Positions 55,658 to 64,000 of a DNA stretch of 64,000 nt are shown here, one piece after another. The first letter of the stretch is position 1. Every line of letters begins with the position of its first letter. Where the stretch lies: NCBI GenBank assembly GCA_016712175.1, contig JADJRQ010000003.1, positions 124,001-188,000 on the forward strand. The letters run 5' to 3'. The notes below the pieces were generated by a model. It was not told the origin of the DNA. It saw only the letters and a program-made list of their open reading frames with translations, and made no database searches. Origin of the DNA: Solirubrobacterales bacterium (lineage in GTDB: Bacteria; Actinomycetota; Thermoleophilia; Solirubrobacterales; 70-9). A program made the position numbers and the translations under genes.

Positions 55658-56186
55658 TCATTGCTCATACGAACCGGACTCAATCAACTGAGCCCAGATC
55701 AACAGATTCTCCAGAGCGTTCTCTGTGTCAACTCCCATGATCGTCCTGGTAGCCAGGTCGGTTACCTCGTTCCACCTGTCGTCGGCTTCGGGTCGCCCCT
55801 GGAACGCCGCCGTGCGGTCACCATGCTCGTCGTGTCCAAGCACTAATTCACATTCCCAGAGGGATTCGAAATCGGACAAGACTGCTTTCAGGTTCTGGAT
55901 CCGCTCATGCTCCCGAGAGTCATTGCCAATCGACGGAGTGAGCGGGCTCACCAGCTTCATCGGTCGAATGCCCGAAGACAACAGATCGTCAGCGCATTCT
56001 CTAGAGCAGCCGATGTAGAACGCATCGATGTCGGTATCGGATACGGCCAGCCATGAACGATCTGCCGGCCACCAAGCAGAGGGACTCTCAATCCCGCCGA
56101 CTGGCCAGACATCTTTTTTGGGACGAGCCCCGATCATCTTGTCGAAGGACCCCCGGTAGAGGATCGACTCTCGATAAGGCAGCTGT
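55658..56186 (-). pseudogene. 3' part of a 359-aa gene split by IS21 copy B
   Basis: This is the C-terminal 175 or so residues of a hypothetical protein (YRESILYRGSFDKMIGARPK, AFYIGCSRECADDLLSSG, ending LIESGSYEQ). The 5' part is at 58453-59008. Counting the duplicated GCTGT once gives 1080 bp, exactly 359 codons plus stop. No family recognised. Confidence 0.8.
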
Positions 56187-56315
56187 TGTAGGCGCCGGTC
56201 CAATACTGCACCACATCTGCCGGTTTAAAAGTGCACCACTCGGCAGCTGACCAGGGAAACCTGGTCGGAGCGTAGATCCTGTCTTGATCGAAGTCGATCG
56301 GGACGGAGGAAGGCA

Positions 56316-57533
56316 GTGCTTGAAGTGGAGAAGTGGGCCGAGATCAGAAAGATGAGTCGGGTCGACGGACTCTCGCAAAGAGAGATTTCAAGGCGATGCG
56401 GCCTCAACCGAAGAACCGTCAAGCGAGCGCTCGAGGCAACGGATCCCCGGGCTACAACCGCAAGAATTCAGGAGCCTCGAAGCTCGACCCCTTCCGCGAC
56501 GAGATCGGGCACCTGCTCGAAGAAAACCCGATCCTCTCCGGAGTTCGCGTCCTCGAAGAGATCCGCACCCTCGGCTACACCGGCGGCAAAAGCATCCTGA
56601 ATGAACACCTCCGAGAGATTCGGCCCCGCTACCAGCCGCCGCCAAGGACCTACCAGCGCACCACCTGCCGCCCCGGAGAGCTTGCCCGGATCGACCTGAT
56701 GGAGCTTCGTGATCAGGTCCCGGTTGGCCACGGTCAGAGCAGGAAGGCCTACCTCCTGACCCGAGCTGCCCTTTTCGAAGAAGCTCTCGGCCGAGCTGAT
56801 CTTCGCCAAGCGCTTCGAAGACATCAGCTTCGGAATCAGCTCCTGCCTGATCCAGATCGGCTGTTTGCCGAAGAAGCTCGTGCTAGACCGCGAAGCAGCC
56901 CTCCACAAGGAGGCGGCAAGCCAACTGACCCCTTCGCGGCCTACCTCGGCCAGCTGAACCTCGGCTGGGTCATCCTCGCTGCTAGAGACGCCGAAGCAAA
57001 GGAGCACTTGAGCGAAACCACCGCTTCATCCACGGCAACTTCGAGGCCGGAAGGCGATTCGCCAACCCGGCCGACTTCCGACACCAGCTCGACCTCTGGC
57101 TGGGCCGGACGAACAACCGAAAGCACCGCACCACCAAACAGGTGATCGATGAGCACTTCAAAGAAGAAGCGGCCTCGATGAGGCCGCTGCCAAAGAACCT
57201 CCCTGACACCGACCACCGCCAGGTGATCAGGTGCCGGCCCAGCCCTACTTCCGCTTCGACACAAACGACTATTCGCTCGACCCAAGGTTGGTTGGCAAAA
57301 GAGTCGAGCTCAGAGCAAGCCAGGTTTGGATCCACCGCGACCGAGCTCGAAACCGGCAGGACGGCCTGCCGCCACCAAAGAGTCTTCGCCGGCGGCCTCA
57401 CCTTCACCGACCCGGCCCACCAGACCTGCTCGACGAGATGAGAGCCGAGCGGCTCGGCTACCAACCGAAGCCCAAAGACACCGAAATCGAGATCAGGCCG
57501 CTCACCATCTACGACGAGTTGATCCCGGTATGA
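56316..57533 (+). pseudogene. istA: IS21 transposase IstA, copy B, several frameshifts
   Basis: GTG at 56316. Same protein as in copy A. The frame breaks at different places, for example a missing C at GGATCCCC near 56443, a missing G in the AAGGAGG near 56910, and a missing A in CAAAGG near 57000. The differences between the two copies fall almost only in short homopolymer runs. Confidence 0.85.
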
Positions 57534-58292
57534 GCGCGACTTCGGAACTCACCCACCTCTTCCGGCAGATGAAGGCTCCTGCCGCAGCAGAAGCGATGCC
57601 AGCCCTCGCCGAGCGGGCCCGCTCTGGAGGAATGGACCTATGAGCGCTTCGCCGAAGCGCTGCTTTCAACCGAGGTCTCCGGCTCGGGAATCCCACGGCG
57701 GCGAAGCAAGGATCCGCGCGGCCCGCTTTCCGGCGAGGAAGTCCTTGGAAGAGTTCGACTTCAAGTTTCAGACTTCAATCAAGCGCCAAGTCGCCGAGCA
57801 CCTCGGCCAGCCTGACTTCCTCGCGGCACAAGAGAACGTGATCCTGCTCGGGCCTCCCGGCACCGGCAAGACCCACCTGGCCACCGCGATTGGAATCAGG
57901 GCTTGCCTCGCCGGCCAGCGGACGATCTTTGCCTCAGCGACCGAGTGGGTGGCAAGGCTGCTTGAGGCCAAGCGGGAAGACCGGCTTGAGGACGAGATCA
58001 CGAAGCTCGGCCGGGTTCCGCTCTTGATCATCGACGAGGTCGGCTACATCCCGTTTGACCCCGAAGCCGCAAACCTCATGTTCTCCTTGATCTCGGCCCG
58101 CTACGAGCGGGCCTCTTTGATCATCACCTCAAACAAGGCGTTCTCTTCCGGGGCGAGATCTTCGGCGACGAGGTCGTTGCCGCGGCGATGATCGATCGGC
58201 TCGTTCACCACGCCGAGATCCTCAGCCTGAAAGGTGACTCCTACCGGCTCAAAGACCGGGACCTCGGCCGCGCAAAGCCTCAGCAGCCCTAA
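57530..58292 (+). pseudogene. istB: IS21 helper ATPase IstB, copy B, frameshifts near both ends
   Basis: ATG 57530 overlaps the istA stop. The central part, from VAEHLGQPDFLAAQEN through Walker A GPPGTGKT and Walker B LLIIDEVGYIPFD to ITSNKAF, is in one frame. Breaks lie near 57630-57680 and near 58145, where copy A reads CTGGGGCG and this copy CCGGGGCG; neither gives the expected SSWGEIFGDEVV without one more base. Confidence 0.8.
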
Positions 58293-58452
58293 CCGGCCTG
58301 ACTGCGGGACCTGCGCTGGGTGAAGCGCTCTCAACCGGGGAGGGCTCTCCACAAACACCGGATGGCGCACTTTTCAACCGGTCGATTCATAAACACGGAG
58401 TGGTGCACTTTTCAACCGGCAGAACTGGTGCACTTTTCAACCGGCCTTGACA

Positions 58453-59008
58453 GCTGTAGTCGCGGAGCCTGGAGCTGCGCTTGGTTGAAGATGTTGGAAC
58501 CAAGCCAGTAGGTCGCCCAGCACTCATCGGCCCCGTCCGCATGCCCACGCAGAATCTTCACCATCTCCATCGAGATATCTTGGGTCAAGTAGGCGCTCTC
58601 TCCCTCAACCCAGGGTTCTAACGGTGAGACGAAGTAACAGTCGTAGAGAAATGTGGCGAGGGTCCCTATCGACGAGACCCGAGGCTTGATCGCTCCCTGC
58701 CACCTCTTGAAGGTGTCGTCCAACGCATCGCGCAACCATTCCGCAGGTCCTAGGTCGCTCTGAAGCACCCAGCCTTCGGCAGTCGATCTGCCGACCTCTT
58801 CCCCGGTGACCCACTTGACCTTGAACTCCTCCACGCGAATCCTTTCGGCAAACGTTCGTCGACCGGGACGATAGTCGCAGATCGCGAGTTCCTCTATCTG
58901 GAACTCCCCCGTTTCCGGCGTCATTTTGATCCGCCCCTCAAAGCGTTGACTCGGGGGAAGATCACCGAGCCCAGCAGTAAGACTGCTGGCCAAAGGAGAA
59001 ATGAACAA
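58453..59008 (-). pseudogene. 5' part of the 359-aa gene split by IS21 copy B
   Basis: From ATG 59008 this gives 185 residues (RFEGRIKMTPETGEFQIEEL, AEWLRDALDDTFKRWQGAI, and ending with NIFNQAQLQAPRLQ before the insertion). A start at the Met in RIKMTPETG is also possible. It is divergent from the META-like lipoprotein gene with a short overlap. Unknown function. Confidence 0.7.
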
Positions 59009-59039
59009 CGTCGTTAAGAATTACAGCTACATTCCGTAT

Positions 59040-59548
59040 ATGCGCACCCTGTCCATGCGAATGAGTGCCCTCCCCCTGCTTGCCGTCATCGGCCTCGTCG
59101 CTGGCTGCGGAAGCGATTCCGATGAGTCTTCGGGCGGGTTCCTGAACAGTACGACGCGATCACCGACACGGAATGGAGTCTGACCCTGGCTGAGGACCCG
59201 TCGGAGTTCATCGTGCTGAATCCTACGAAGGGCGAACGCCCGCCGACCTTGGGTTTCGAAGATGGAGAAGTCCGCATTTTCACCGGATGCAACAAGGGGA
59301 CAGGTCCGGCGACGTTGGGCGGCCCGGCGAAGTTTCCACGCGTTGCGTTCGGGTCGATCGTCTACACGCAGAAATCCTGCCCGGGCAACTCCGGGCAGAT
59401 CGAGCGCGCCATGCTCGAGGTCCTCAACGAGGATTCACAGTTCAACTTTGACGATGGATCGCTTCATGCCTTCAGTGAAGCCACCGACTACGACCTCCAG
59501 TTTCTCCCGGCTGACCCCTCGGATGACCTAATCCCCACCGACTCTTGA
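59040..59548 (+). pseudogene. META/HslJ-like lipoprotein, one frameshift
   Basis: ATG 59040 opens a signal with lipobox VAGC (Cys23 region) and GSDSDES. Near 59142 a one-base shift leads to YDAITDTEWSLTLAEDPSEF and GEVRIFTGCNKGTGPATL, the META-domain pattern (TEWxL ... GxNxxxG). It would sit on the outer membrane face. The stop is at 59546-59548. A missing base explains the break. Confidence 0.7.
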
Positions 59549-59906
59549 GTTCGGCACGAAGGGCACCCTGATCCTCACCCACTTTGAGCGACACTTTGAT
59601 CCTCCCCTCAAAGCGATGCTCAAAACGGACGAGGACCAACGAGCATGCGAAAGGTGACTGGTTTCGGCTCCCATACGGACTAGAACCCGACCACCCAATG
59701 TAGTTGTGGCCTAGTGCAGAGCCACGCGTTGTCCCTATGGGGCTCGAGGATGTCCGAACACCCCCGCACTTTGGCTCTGAGCCGAGCTTCAGCCGATGTT
59801 GTGCAGCAATTTCGTCGCTCTGACTGTCAACAAAGTGTCGCTTCACACCGATTGTGTGTGATGTGAAACGACATGCGATGTCACGAAGAAAGACACGAGT
59901 TTGTCC
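59549..59906. other. Intergenic stretch with a short repeat
   Basis: I see no convincing gene. On the minus strand the stretch near 59590-59625 reads RFEGRIKVSLKVGE, resembling RFEGRIKMTPETGE in the 359-aa protein, so it may hold a relic of a related gene. GACATGCGATGTCACGAAGA at about 59870-59889 belongs to a repeat seen again near 60661. Confidence 0.4.
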
Positions 59907-60305
59907 CTATTGAAGGGCCAGCTCGACGCCGGCCTTCCTGGCTGCCCGGATGACGCGGAGGTCGAAAGAAGCCAGTGAGTCGCCTCGTGCTTCAGCTGTC
60001 GCCAGTGCAAAACCGTCGGCAAGACTGATTCCCAGACCGCGGCGGTGGGCCGCATCGCGGGCGATCGCGGCGGTTGGCGCAACTGGTTCGATTCCCAAGG
60101 CCGCAATCGCATCGACAGCGACTTCGAAGGTGGAACGATCTAGTGCGGGCCTGACCAACGCCTCGGCATAGTTGATCGTGCAGATCGCGAGGTCGACCGA
60201 CCCCTCAATCATCTCCCGAAGACCCTCCGTCGCTTTCGTATGGTGAGCGTCGGCACGGTCAAGTATTGCGATAACGACGTCTGTGTCGAAAGTACAGCCG
60301 CTCAA
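59907..60305 (-). CDS. PIN-domain ribonuclease toxin (VapC)
   Basis: This 132-aa protein has the PIN acidic residues in TFDTDVVIAILD (first Asp), INYAEALVRP (Glu) and LGISLADGFALATAEA with LASFDLRV. It overlaps the antitoxin gene by 4 bp. Expected to cleave RNA when released from VapB. Confidence 0.88.
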   Translation of the reverse strand: MSGCTFDTDVVIAILDRADAHHTKATEGLREMIEGSVDLAICTINYAEALVRPALDRSTFEVAVDAIAALGIEPVAPTAAIARDAAHRRGLGISLADGFALATAEARGDSLASFDLRVIRAARKAGVELALQ

Positions 60306-60521
60306 GCGCGTTCGCCGGATCGAAGCTTCTCCAGGTAATCCGGACCGTAGAGACCATCGAATACGCCGACCGCGCTATCAGTGCCTCCGGTCCGACGACG
60401 GACAACGATTCTGTCGGGGCCTTCAGCCTCGATCGCTACCTCATCGCCCGGTCCCATGGCCGCACGCCTAAGCGTTTCGGCCGGCAGCGTCACTTGGTGT
60501 TTTGAGGGAGATCCTCGGCAT
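60302..60521 (-). pseudogene. VapB-type AbrB antitoxin, start altered by one base
   Basis: The body reads KHQVTLPAETLRRAAMGPGD, an AbrB/MazE swapped hairpin, with a toxin-binding tail. The natural start MPRISSKHQ is found at 60521, but a CCC where CC is needed shifts its frame, so the printed frame continues upstream into unlikely sequence. This looks like a homopolymer error. AAAGG precedes the ATG. Confidence 0.75.
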
Positions 60522-60522
60522 T

Positions 60523-60542
60523 CCTTTACTTTACAGTAAAGG
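60523..60542. promoter_or_regulatory. Palindrome over the VapB ribosome site (possible operator)
   Basis: CCTTTACT (60523-60530) and AGTAAAGG (60535-60542) are perfect inverted copies with a 4-base spacer TTAC. The element covers the ribosome-binding site directly before the vapB ATG, so bound VapBC could block both transcription and translation. Confidence 0.6.
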
Positions 60543-60568
60543 CTTACGGGCATTCTCGCTGACATTCT

Positions 60569-60617
60569 TGTCGTCCGATGTCGCTGCGGTGACATTTCGG
60601 TGACGTTTCACAAATGA
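60569..60617. repeat. Intergenic repeat, copy 1
   Basis: About 49 bp nearly identical to 62461-62509 (4 mismatches), including TGACATTTCGGTGACGTTTC. It lies upstream of the vapB gene. Copies flank the beta-propeller gene in direct orientation. Related GACATGCGATGTCA boxes lie at about 59870 and 60663. Confidence 0.7.
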
Positions 60618-60767
60618 CCTGCGATGACAGCAGGGACGACAGGAGTTTGTCCGTGTTCAACGACATGCGATGTCATCGAAAACGACAGCGCGTGTCCGCG
60701 GAGAACGACACCCTGTTCGTTCATGCGACGTTGAGACTCATATCGAGCCGCACCTCACCGTCGGCTA

Positions 60768-62348
60768 CTAGCTCGTGACGAACCGTACGGTTCTCTTTTT
60801 CAATCGCCTCGAGCAACCGAAGCCTGGCTTGTAGATGACACGGAGTTTGATCTTCGCGTGGCCCCGTCTTCTCAGACGCTTGACGAGCTTGCGGGTGGGC
60901 TTGAATGAAACGGTGAAACTGTCAGCCGTCTCACGGTGCCGCTTCACGGGCACGATGCGGCCCGAATTTCGGATCAAGACATCACCGGGTGATTTCAACT
61001 CGACCCGAAATCTCCCACCCTTGAGGCCAGACACCGCCCTGAAGCGACGGATCCTGAATTTCGCCCGGCTGCAGTAGGCAGAATCTGGTTCGGTGACGGC
61101 GATCTCGACGTTCGTGGGTTCGAACTTTCCAAAGCCGCCAATACCCCAAATCGCGGCGGCTTTTCCGTTCCTCCCGGTTGCTACCTGAGGAAACCAGGGA
61201 AACCCCGCCGCCAGTAGGACCGACGGTCCGAACCGTTGCCCAGGCAGCTTGGTCGCCGAATAGACCCCGTCGTGATTCGTATACCCGACTTCCCAGGCCA
61301 CGTTGACCGTGCCGTCCGGCCCAACTGAAACTTCAGGAAAATTGATTCCTTCGGTCATGGAAGTGACCCGGGCTGGTCGGCTGAATCTGCCTCTCTGATC
61401 GCCTGTTCTGACCTGCAGGATGCTGTTGTCAAGATCGACCTGCTTGACGATCAAGGCTTCGGTGACTCCGTCCTCGGACACCTCGATATTTTGTAGATTC
61501 ACCGGACCCGGTGAGACTTCTGTGGATTTGCTGAAATCTCCCCCATGCGGACGAACCGAAATCCGGGCCGACGGTGCGGCCTCGCCTTGTGACCACATCA
61601 CGGAGGTGGTGCCATCTTTACCCGCCGCGACGATCGGGACGCTGCCGTCCCCTAAGACTTCAGGGCCTCGAAAGCGATCGCGAGGGCGCTTCGTCATAAC
61701 GCGTACCTTGGAAGATGGGTAGCCGGACCACGCGACCAGGCACGTCCCGTCCCCGCCGACCGCAACTTGCGGATCACCAATCTCCTCTGTCGATCCGAAA
61801 AGCTTCGCCGGCATTTCGAACCCTTGCCCGGGCGATCGCATGGACGCCATAACGTTGTAGCCGCCATCGCGCTCTACCCATGTCGCGCAGGTCGTCCCAT
61901 CGTCAGCCATTGCCACTTGCACTCGGGCGTAATTGTCGTCGAACAGACCGACTCGACCAATCTCTTGCGGCATGCCAAACGAGCCTTGAGCCTCCCGGAT
62001 CGCCACTTTAACTTGCCGCTCGGGAGAAACCCACGCGACGGCGGTCGTCCCGTCTGGGGCGATCACAACTCTAGGGTCGGTGTAGTCATAGAGCGAAATT
62101 GGGACCGAGTCGACAGGCGAGACCTGTCCGCCGATCGATCTCTCGATCAGTTGGGCGGATCCGGACGCGAACCAGCCGGCCGTAACGACTCCGCGGGAGT
62201 CGATTGCGATCTGCCTGCCGAATCCGCTGGGAGCGAGTTCAGTGGCAGGAAGCAGCCATGACCCTTGAGGGGCGGCGCTGGCAACAGTCGCTTGAACACC
62301 AAACGCAAGTGCGATCGAAATCAGGAGTGGGACAAGAACTCTTTTCAT
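60768..62348 (-). CDS. Secreted BNR-like beta-propeller protein
   Basis: This 526-aa protein starts at ATG 62348 (MKRVLVPLLISIAL) because the upstream extension lacks signal-peptide character. The signal ends SAAPQGSW. About seven repeats follow (APDGTTAVAWV, DDGTTCATWVE, GPDGTVNVAWE), then a C-terminal basic beta domain with Cys residues (SAYCSRAKFRIRR, PGFGCSRRLKK). It is a full-length paralogue of the gene at 20752-22654. Probably surface exposed; ligand unknown. Confidence 0.85.
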   Translation of the reverse strand: MKRVLVPLLISIALAFGVQATVASAAPQGSWLLPATELAPSGFGRQIAIDSRGVVTAGWFASGSAQLIERSIGGQVSPVDSVPISLYDYTDPRVVIAPDGTTAVAWVSPERQVKVAIREAQGSFGMPQEIGRVGLFDDNYARVQVAMADDGTTCATWVERDGGYNVMASMRSPGQGFEMPAKLFGSTEEIGDPQVAVGGDGTCLVAWSGYPSSKVRVMTKRPRDRFRGPEVLGDGSVPIVAAGKDGTTSVMWSQGEAAPSARISVRPHGGDFSKSTEVSPGPVNLQNIEVSEDGVTEALIVKQVDLDNSILQVRTGDQRGRFSRPARVTSMTEGINFPEVSVGPDGTVNVAWEVGYTNHDGVYSATKLPGQRFGPSVLLAAGFPWFPQVATGRNGKAAAIWGIGGFGKFEPTNVEIAVTEPDSAYCSRAKFRIRRFRAVSGLKGGRFRVELKSPGDVLIRNSGRIVPVKRHRETADSFTVSFKPTRKLVKRLRRRGHAKIKLRVIYKPGFGCSRRLKKRTVRFVTS

Positions 62349-62460
62349 CGCTCTACCTGGTCTAACCCTAGCTTCGTCTTGAAGTTGTGGCTGATAAAGG
62401 GCGGAGCAGTCTGATTGCCGGTTGAGATCCTGAGACAGAACAACGCAGATGACACGCAAA

Positions 62461-62509
62461 TGTCGTCCGTTGTCGCTGCAGTGACATTTCGGTGACGTTT
62501 CACACATGA
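62461..62509. repeat. Intergenic repeat, copy 2
   Basis: This is the second copy of the 49-bp repeat. It lies upstream of the beta-propeller gene and on the other side of that gene from copy 1. Confidence 0.7.
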
Positions 62510-62572
62510 TCACAAAGCTGAACAGGTCTTTACGGGCACCACTCCGGTGGCTACAGGACTGACGGAACGCGT

Positions 62573-62600
62573 GGGGCCTCCGGGACATTCCGGAGGCCCC
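62573..62600 (-). terminator. Terminator hairpin after the ABC-2 exporter operon
   Basis: GGGGCCTCCGG and CCGGAGGCCCC form a perfect 11-bp stem with a 6-base loop (GACATT), 8 bp past the stop of the permease gene. No T-run is seen on the minus strand. Confidence 0.65.
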
Positions 62601-62608
62601 GCTTGCTC

Positions 62609-63328
62609 TCAGTCGACGTCGGTCCGAACGAAACGCAGCGTGCTGAGCCCGACGAACACCGCCAGCCAGAGAACCGATACGGCGACTGCCCGGGCGAGGT
62701 TCACCTCGCTGTCCGACGAGACGAGCTCGTTGCCGACGATCGCATGGAATATCTCGGTCGAAACTGCGGCGAGCATGTAGTCCCCCACGACGGGGATCTG
62801 GGTGAGCAGGGAATCGATCACGAAGAAGAATGCGAGGGCTACGGTCATGCCGCCGGCCATGCTCCTCGTGAACAATCCGAAGCTGAATCCCGCGATCACG
62901 TAGGCGACGTTGTTGACCAGATTTCCAATCCCGACGTTGAGGGTGTCGGAGGCTGCGACCTTAAGTTCATGACCGGACGAGGCCAGGCTGAACAGGGGGA
63001 TCGCAATCGCCGTGGCGAGGATGGTGAGACCGGCTCCGCCCAGCAGGGCGACCGCCAGCTTGTTTCCGATCACTGAGAGGCGGTTTGGATTGCGTGTGAG
63101 GGTTCGGCGCATCGTTCTCTGGCCGTACTCGAGCCCCGAAATCCATGCACCGAGCACGATCGAACCTATCCAGGTCGGCAATCCGATACCCATCAAGAGA
63201 GCGAGGTTGTCTTCCCCCGCCCCGGCTATCGCGACGATGAGGGCGGCGACCAGCACGGCTGCGACCGTTGCCACCACGGTCCACTTCGGCGTCGGAAGCA
63301 CGGTCATCTTTCTCCACTCAGACCGCAT
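62609..63328 (-). CDS. ABC-2 type exporter permease
   Basis: This 239-aa protein has six predicted helices: about residues 17-35, 45-63, 93-118, 137-155, 163-182 and 217-233. MRSEWRKMTVLP precedes the first helix, as is usual in ABC-2 permeases. It overlaps the ATPase gene upstream by 11 bp, so the pair forms one exporter. Substrate unknown. Confidence 0.85.
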   Translation of the reverse strand: MRSEWRKMTVLPTPKWTVVATVAAVLVAALIVAIAGAGEDNLALLMGIGLPTWIGSIVLGAWISGLEYGQRTMRRTLTRNPNRLSVIGNKLAVALLGGAGLTILATAIAIPLFSLASSGHELKVAASDTLNVGIGNLVNNVAYVIAGFSFGLFTRSMAGGMTVALAFFFVIDSLLTQIPVVGDYMLAAVSTEIFHAIVGNELVSSDSEVNLARAVAVSVLWLAVFVGLSTLRFVRTDVD

Positions 63329-64000
63329 TTACGGCCTCCTTTACCGGGTCGGCGGAAACCGGTGAAACTGGCTCCATCCTCACCTTCTTCGCTCTGTCCG
63401 ATTCGTCGGTGAGGCGCAGGAATGCCTGTTCGAGGTCGGCCTTCGCAGGCGTGAGCTCCCACACGTAGATCCCCGCCTGGGCAAGCGGCTGGCTGATTTC
63501 CTTCCCGTTGCCGATTTCGCCGGTGACATCAAGCCCACCCGCGTCTCCCGGCACTGAATCCAGGCCGACCCGCCCGAGGGTGGCGGCAGCCTGTTCGACC
63601 AGGGATGGATCCACGCGGACCGAATAGCCGGCCCTGCCGCCCCCGTTGATGAGATCGGAGATGGTGCCGTCCGCAATGAGCTTGCCGCGCTGGAGGATCG
63701 CCGCCCGGTCGCACATCAGCTGGATCTCGGCCAGCAGGTGCGAGGAGACGAGCACAGTGGTGCCGCGTTCCGGCAGCTTCTCGATCAGCTGCCTGATCTC
63801 GACGATGCCGCCGGGGTCGAGACCGTTAGTCGGCTCGTCCAGCACGACCAGGCGCGGATCGCCCATCAACGAGATCGCCAGACCGAGGCGCTGCTTCATG
63901 CCGAGCGAAAATGAACCGCAGGGGGTATAGGCCCGGTCCTTTAGCCCGACCAGCTCGAGCAGGTCATCGATCTTCGCTCTGGACCTGTTGAGGCCGAGGG
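63318..64000 (-). CDS. ABC exporter ATPase subunit (5' end outside the window)
   Basis: The frame is open to the window edge, with about 227 residues present. SFSLGMKQRLGLA is the ABC signature helix, LVVLDEPTNGLDPGG is Walker B with the D-loop, and VLVSSHLLAEI has the H-loop His. The C-terminal 100 residues (GGRAGYSVRVDPS and beyond) are the regulatory tail of DrrA/CcmA-like exporters. Walker A lies beyond the window. Confidence 0.9.
   Translation of the reverse strand, partial: LGLNRSRAKIDDLLELVGLKDRAYTPCGSFSLGMKQRLGLAISLMGDPRLVVLDEPTNGLDPGGIVEIRQLIEKLPERGTTVLVSSHLLAEIQLMCDRAAILQRGKLIADGTISDLINGGGRAGYSVRVDPSLVEQAAATLGRVGLDSVPGDAGGLDVTGEIGNGKEISQPLAQAGIYVWELTPAKADLEQAFLRLTDESDRAKKVRMEPVSPVSADPVKEAVNAV

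Larger units (their letters stand above)
56187..58452 (+). mobile_element. IS21-family insertion sequence, copy B (2266 bp)
   Basis: Same tips (TGTAGGCGCC ... CCTTGACA) and same length as copy A. It is flanked by GCTGT (56182-56186 and 58453-58457); the base before the right copy is also A, so AGCTGT is possible. It lies 687 bp beyond the transposon's right end and interrupts a 359-aa gene. Confidence 0.92.

Noticed and set aside
59472..59846. Minus-strand 124-aa open frame downstream of the META-like lipoprotein
   Set aside because: Only a short RFEGRIK segment resembles another protein; the rest has no domain, ribosome site or conserved feel. It is noted only as a possible relic.
1..64000. 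CRISPR arrays, rRNA and tRNA genes
   Set aside because: I found no regularly spaced repeat set and no cloverleaf or rRNA-like sequence when reading the window. A tRNA scan would be needed to exclude a missed tRNA.

Overview
The window looks like chromosome of a high-GC actinobacterium, most likely class Thermoleophilia (Solirubrobacterales). Pointers are the many GTG and TTG starts, the secreted beta-propeller proteins with repeated ELWRTDG-type motifs and Lys/Arg-rich C-termini, the TTG-started secreted protein with a Lys-rich CARDB-like tail, and the VanW, FMN-binding glutamate-synthase-like and tocopherol-cyclase-like genes. The placement is inferred from family content; no rRNA or tRNA gene was seen.

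Layout. 1-10.7 kb: end of a membrane glycosyltransferase, a sugar-nucleotide epimerase, a four-gene run (YVTN lipoprotein, membrane-anchored molybdopterin oxidoreductase, small membrane protein, GT2), a GH3 beta-glucosidase, secreted and small proteins, and an APC-type permease. 10.8-24.7 kb: a GDPD/nitrilase-like fusion, a decayed ABC-2 transporter, AhpD-like, VanW and glutamate-synthase-like proteins, a truncated ELW-repeat protein, paired SMR pumps, a secreted beta-propeller, a tocopherol-cyclase-like protein, a VOC protein and a DUF4395 protein. 24.8-28.7 kb: a DsrE-like protein, a B12-type radical SAM protein ending in a CCAEP motif, an ATP-grasp enzyme and an NfuA-like scaffold. 28.8-34.7 kb: secreted proteins, then toxin-antitoxin loci (Xre-type/nucleotidyltransferase, AbrB/PIN, RHH/MazF, PIN remnant).

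34,746-55,500 is a 20.8-kb transposon that I delimited from the sequence. It has ends TGTGTAGCGAC / GTCGCTACACA and a 6-bp target duplication ATCTGG, and removing it restores the C-terminus of a vapC remnant. It carries a TnsA-like / Mu-type TnsB / AAA TnsC / unknown fourth gene module, a serine resolvase, and a tightly overlapping leftward operon of unknown genes (membrane protein, DUF4365-like nuclease plus helical repeats, HEAT protein, AlbA_2/Schlafen-like protein, unknown, HEPN protein) that looks like an antiviral system. It also carries an AbiGi-like gene and a CadC/CadA metal-efflux pair. An IS21-family element sits inside it and a second copy lies 0.7 kb beyond its right end. Both IS21 insertions have target duplications, and excising either restores an intact reading frame (95 aa and 359 aa).

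55.5-64 kb: the interrupted 359-aa gene, a META-like lipoprotein, a VapBC pair, a second secreted beta-propeller, and an ABC-2 exporter cut by the window edge.

Caution: about twenty reading frames are broken by single-base indels. The two IS21 copies differ from each other mainly by such indels, often in short G/C/A runs. I therefore suspect that many of the pseudogenes are sequence errors and not real decay.
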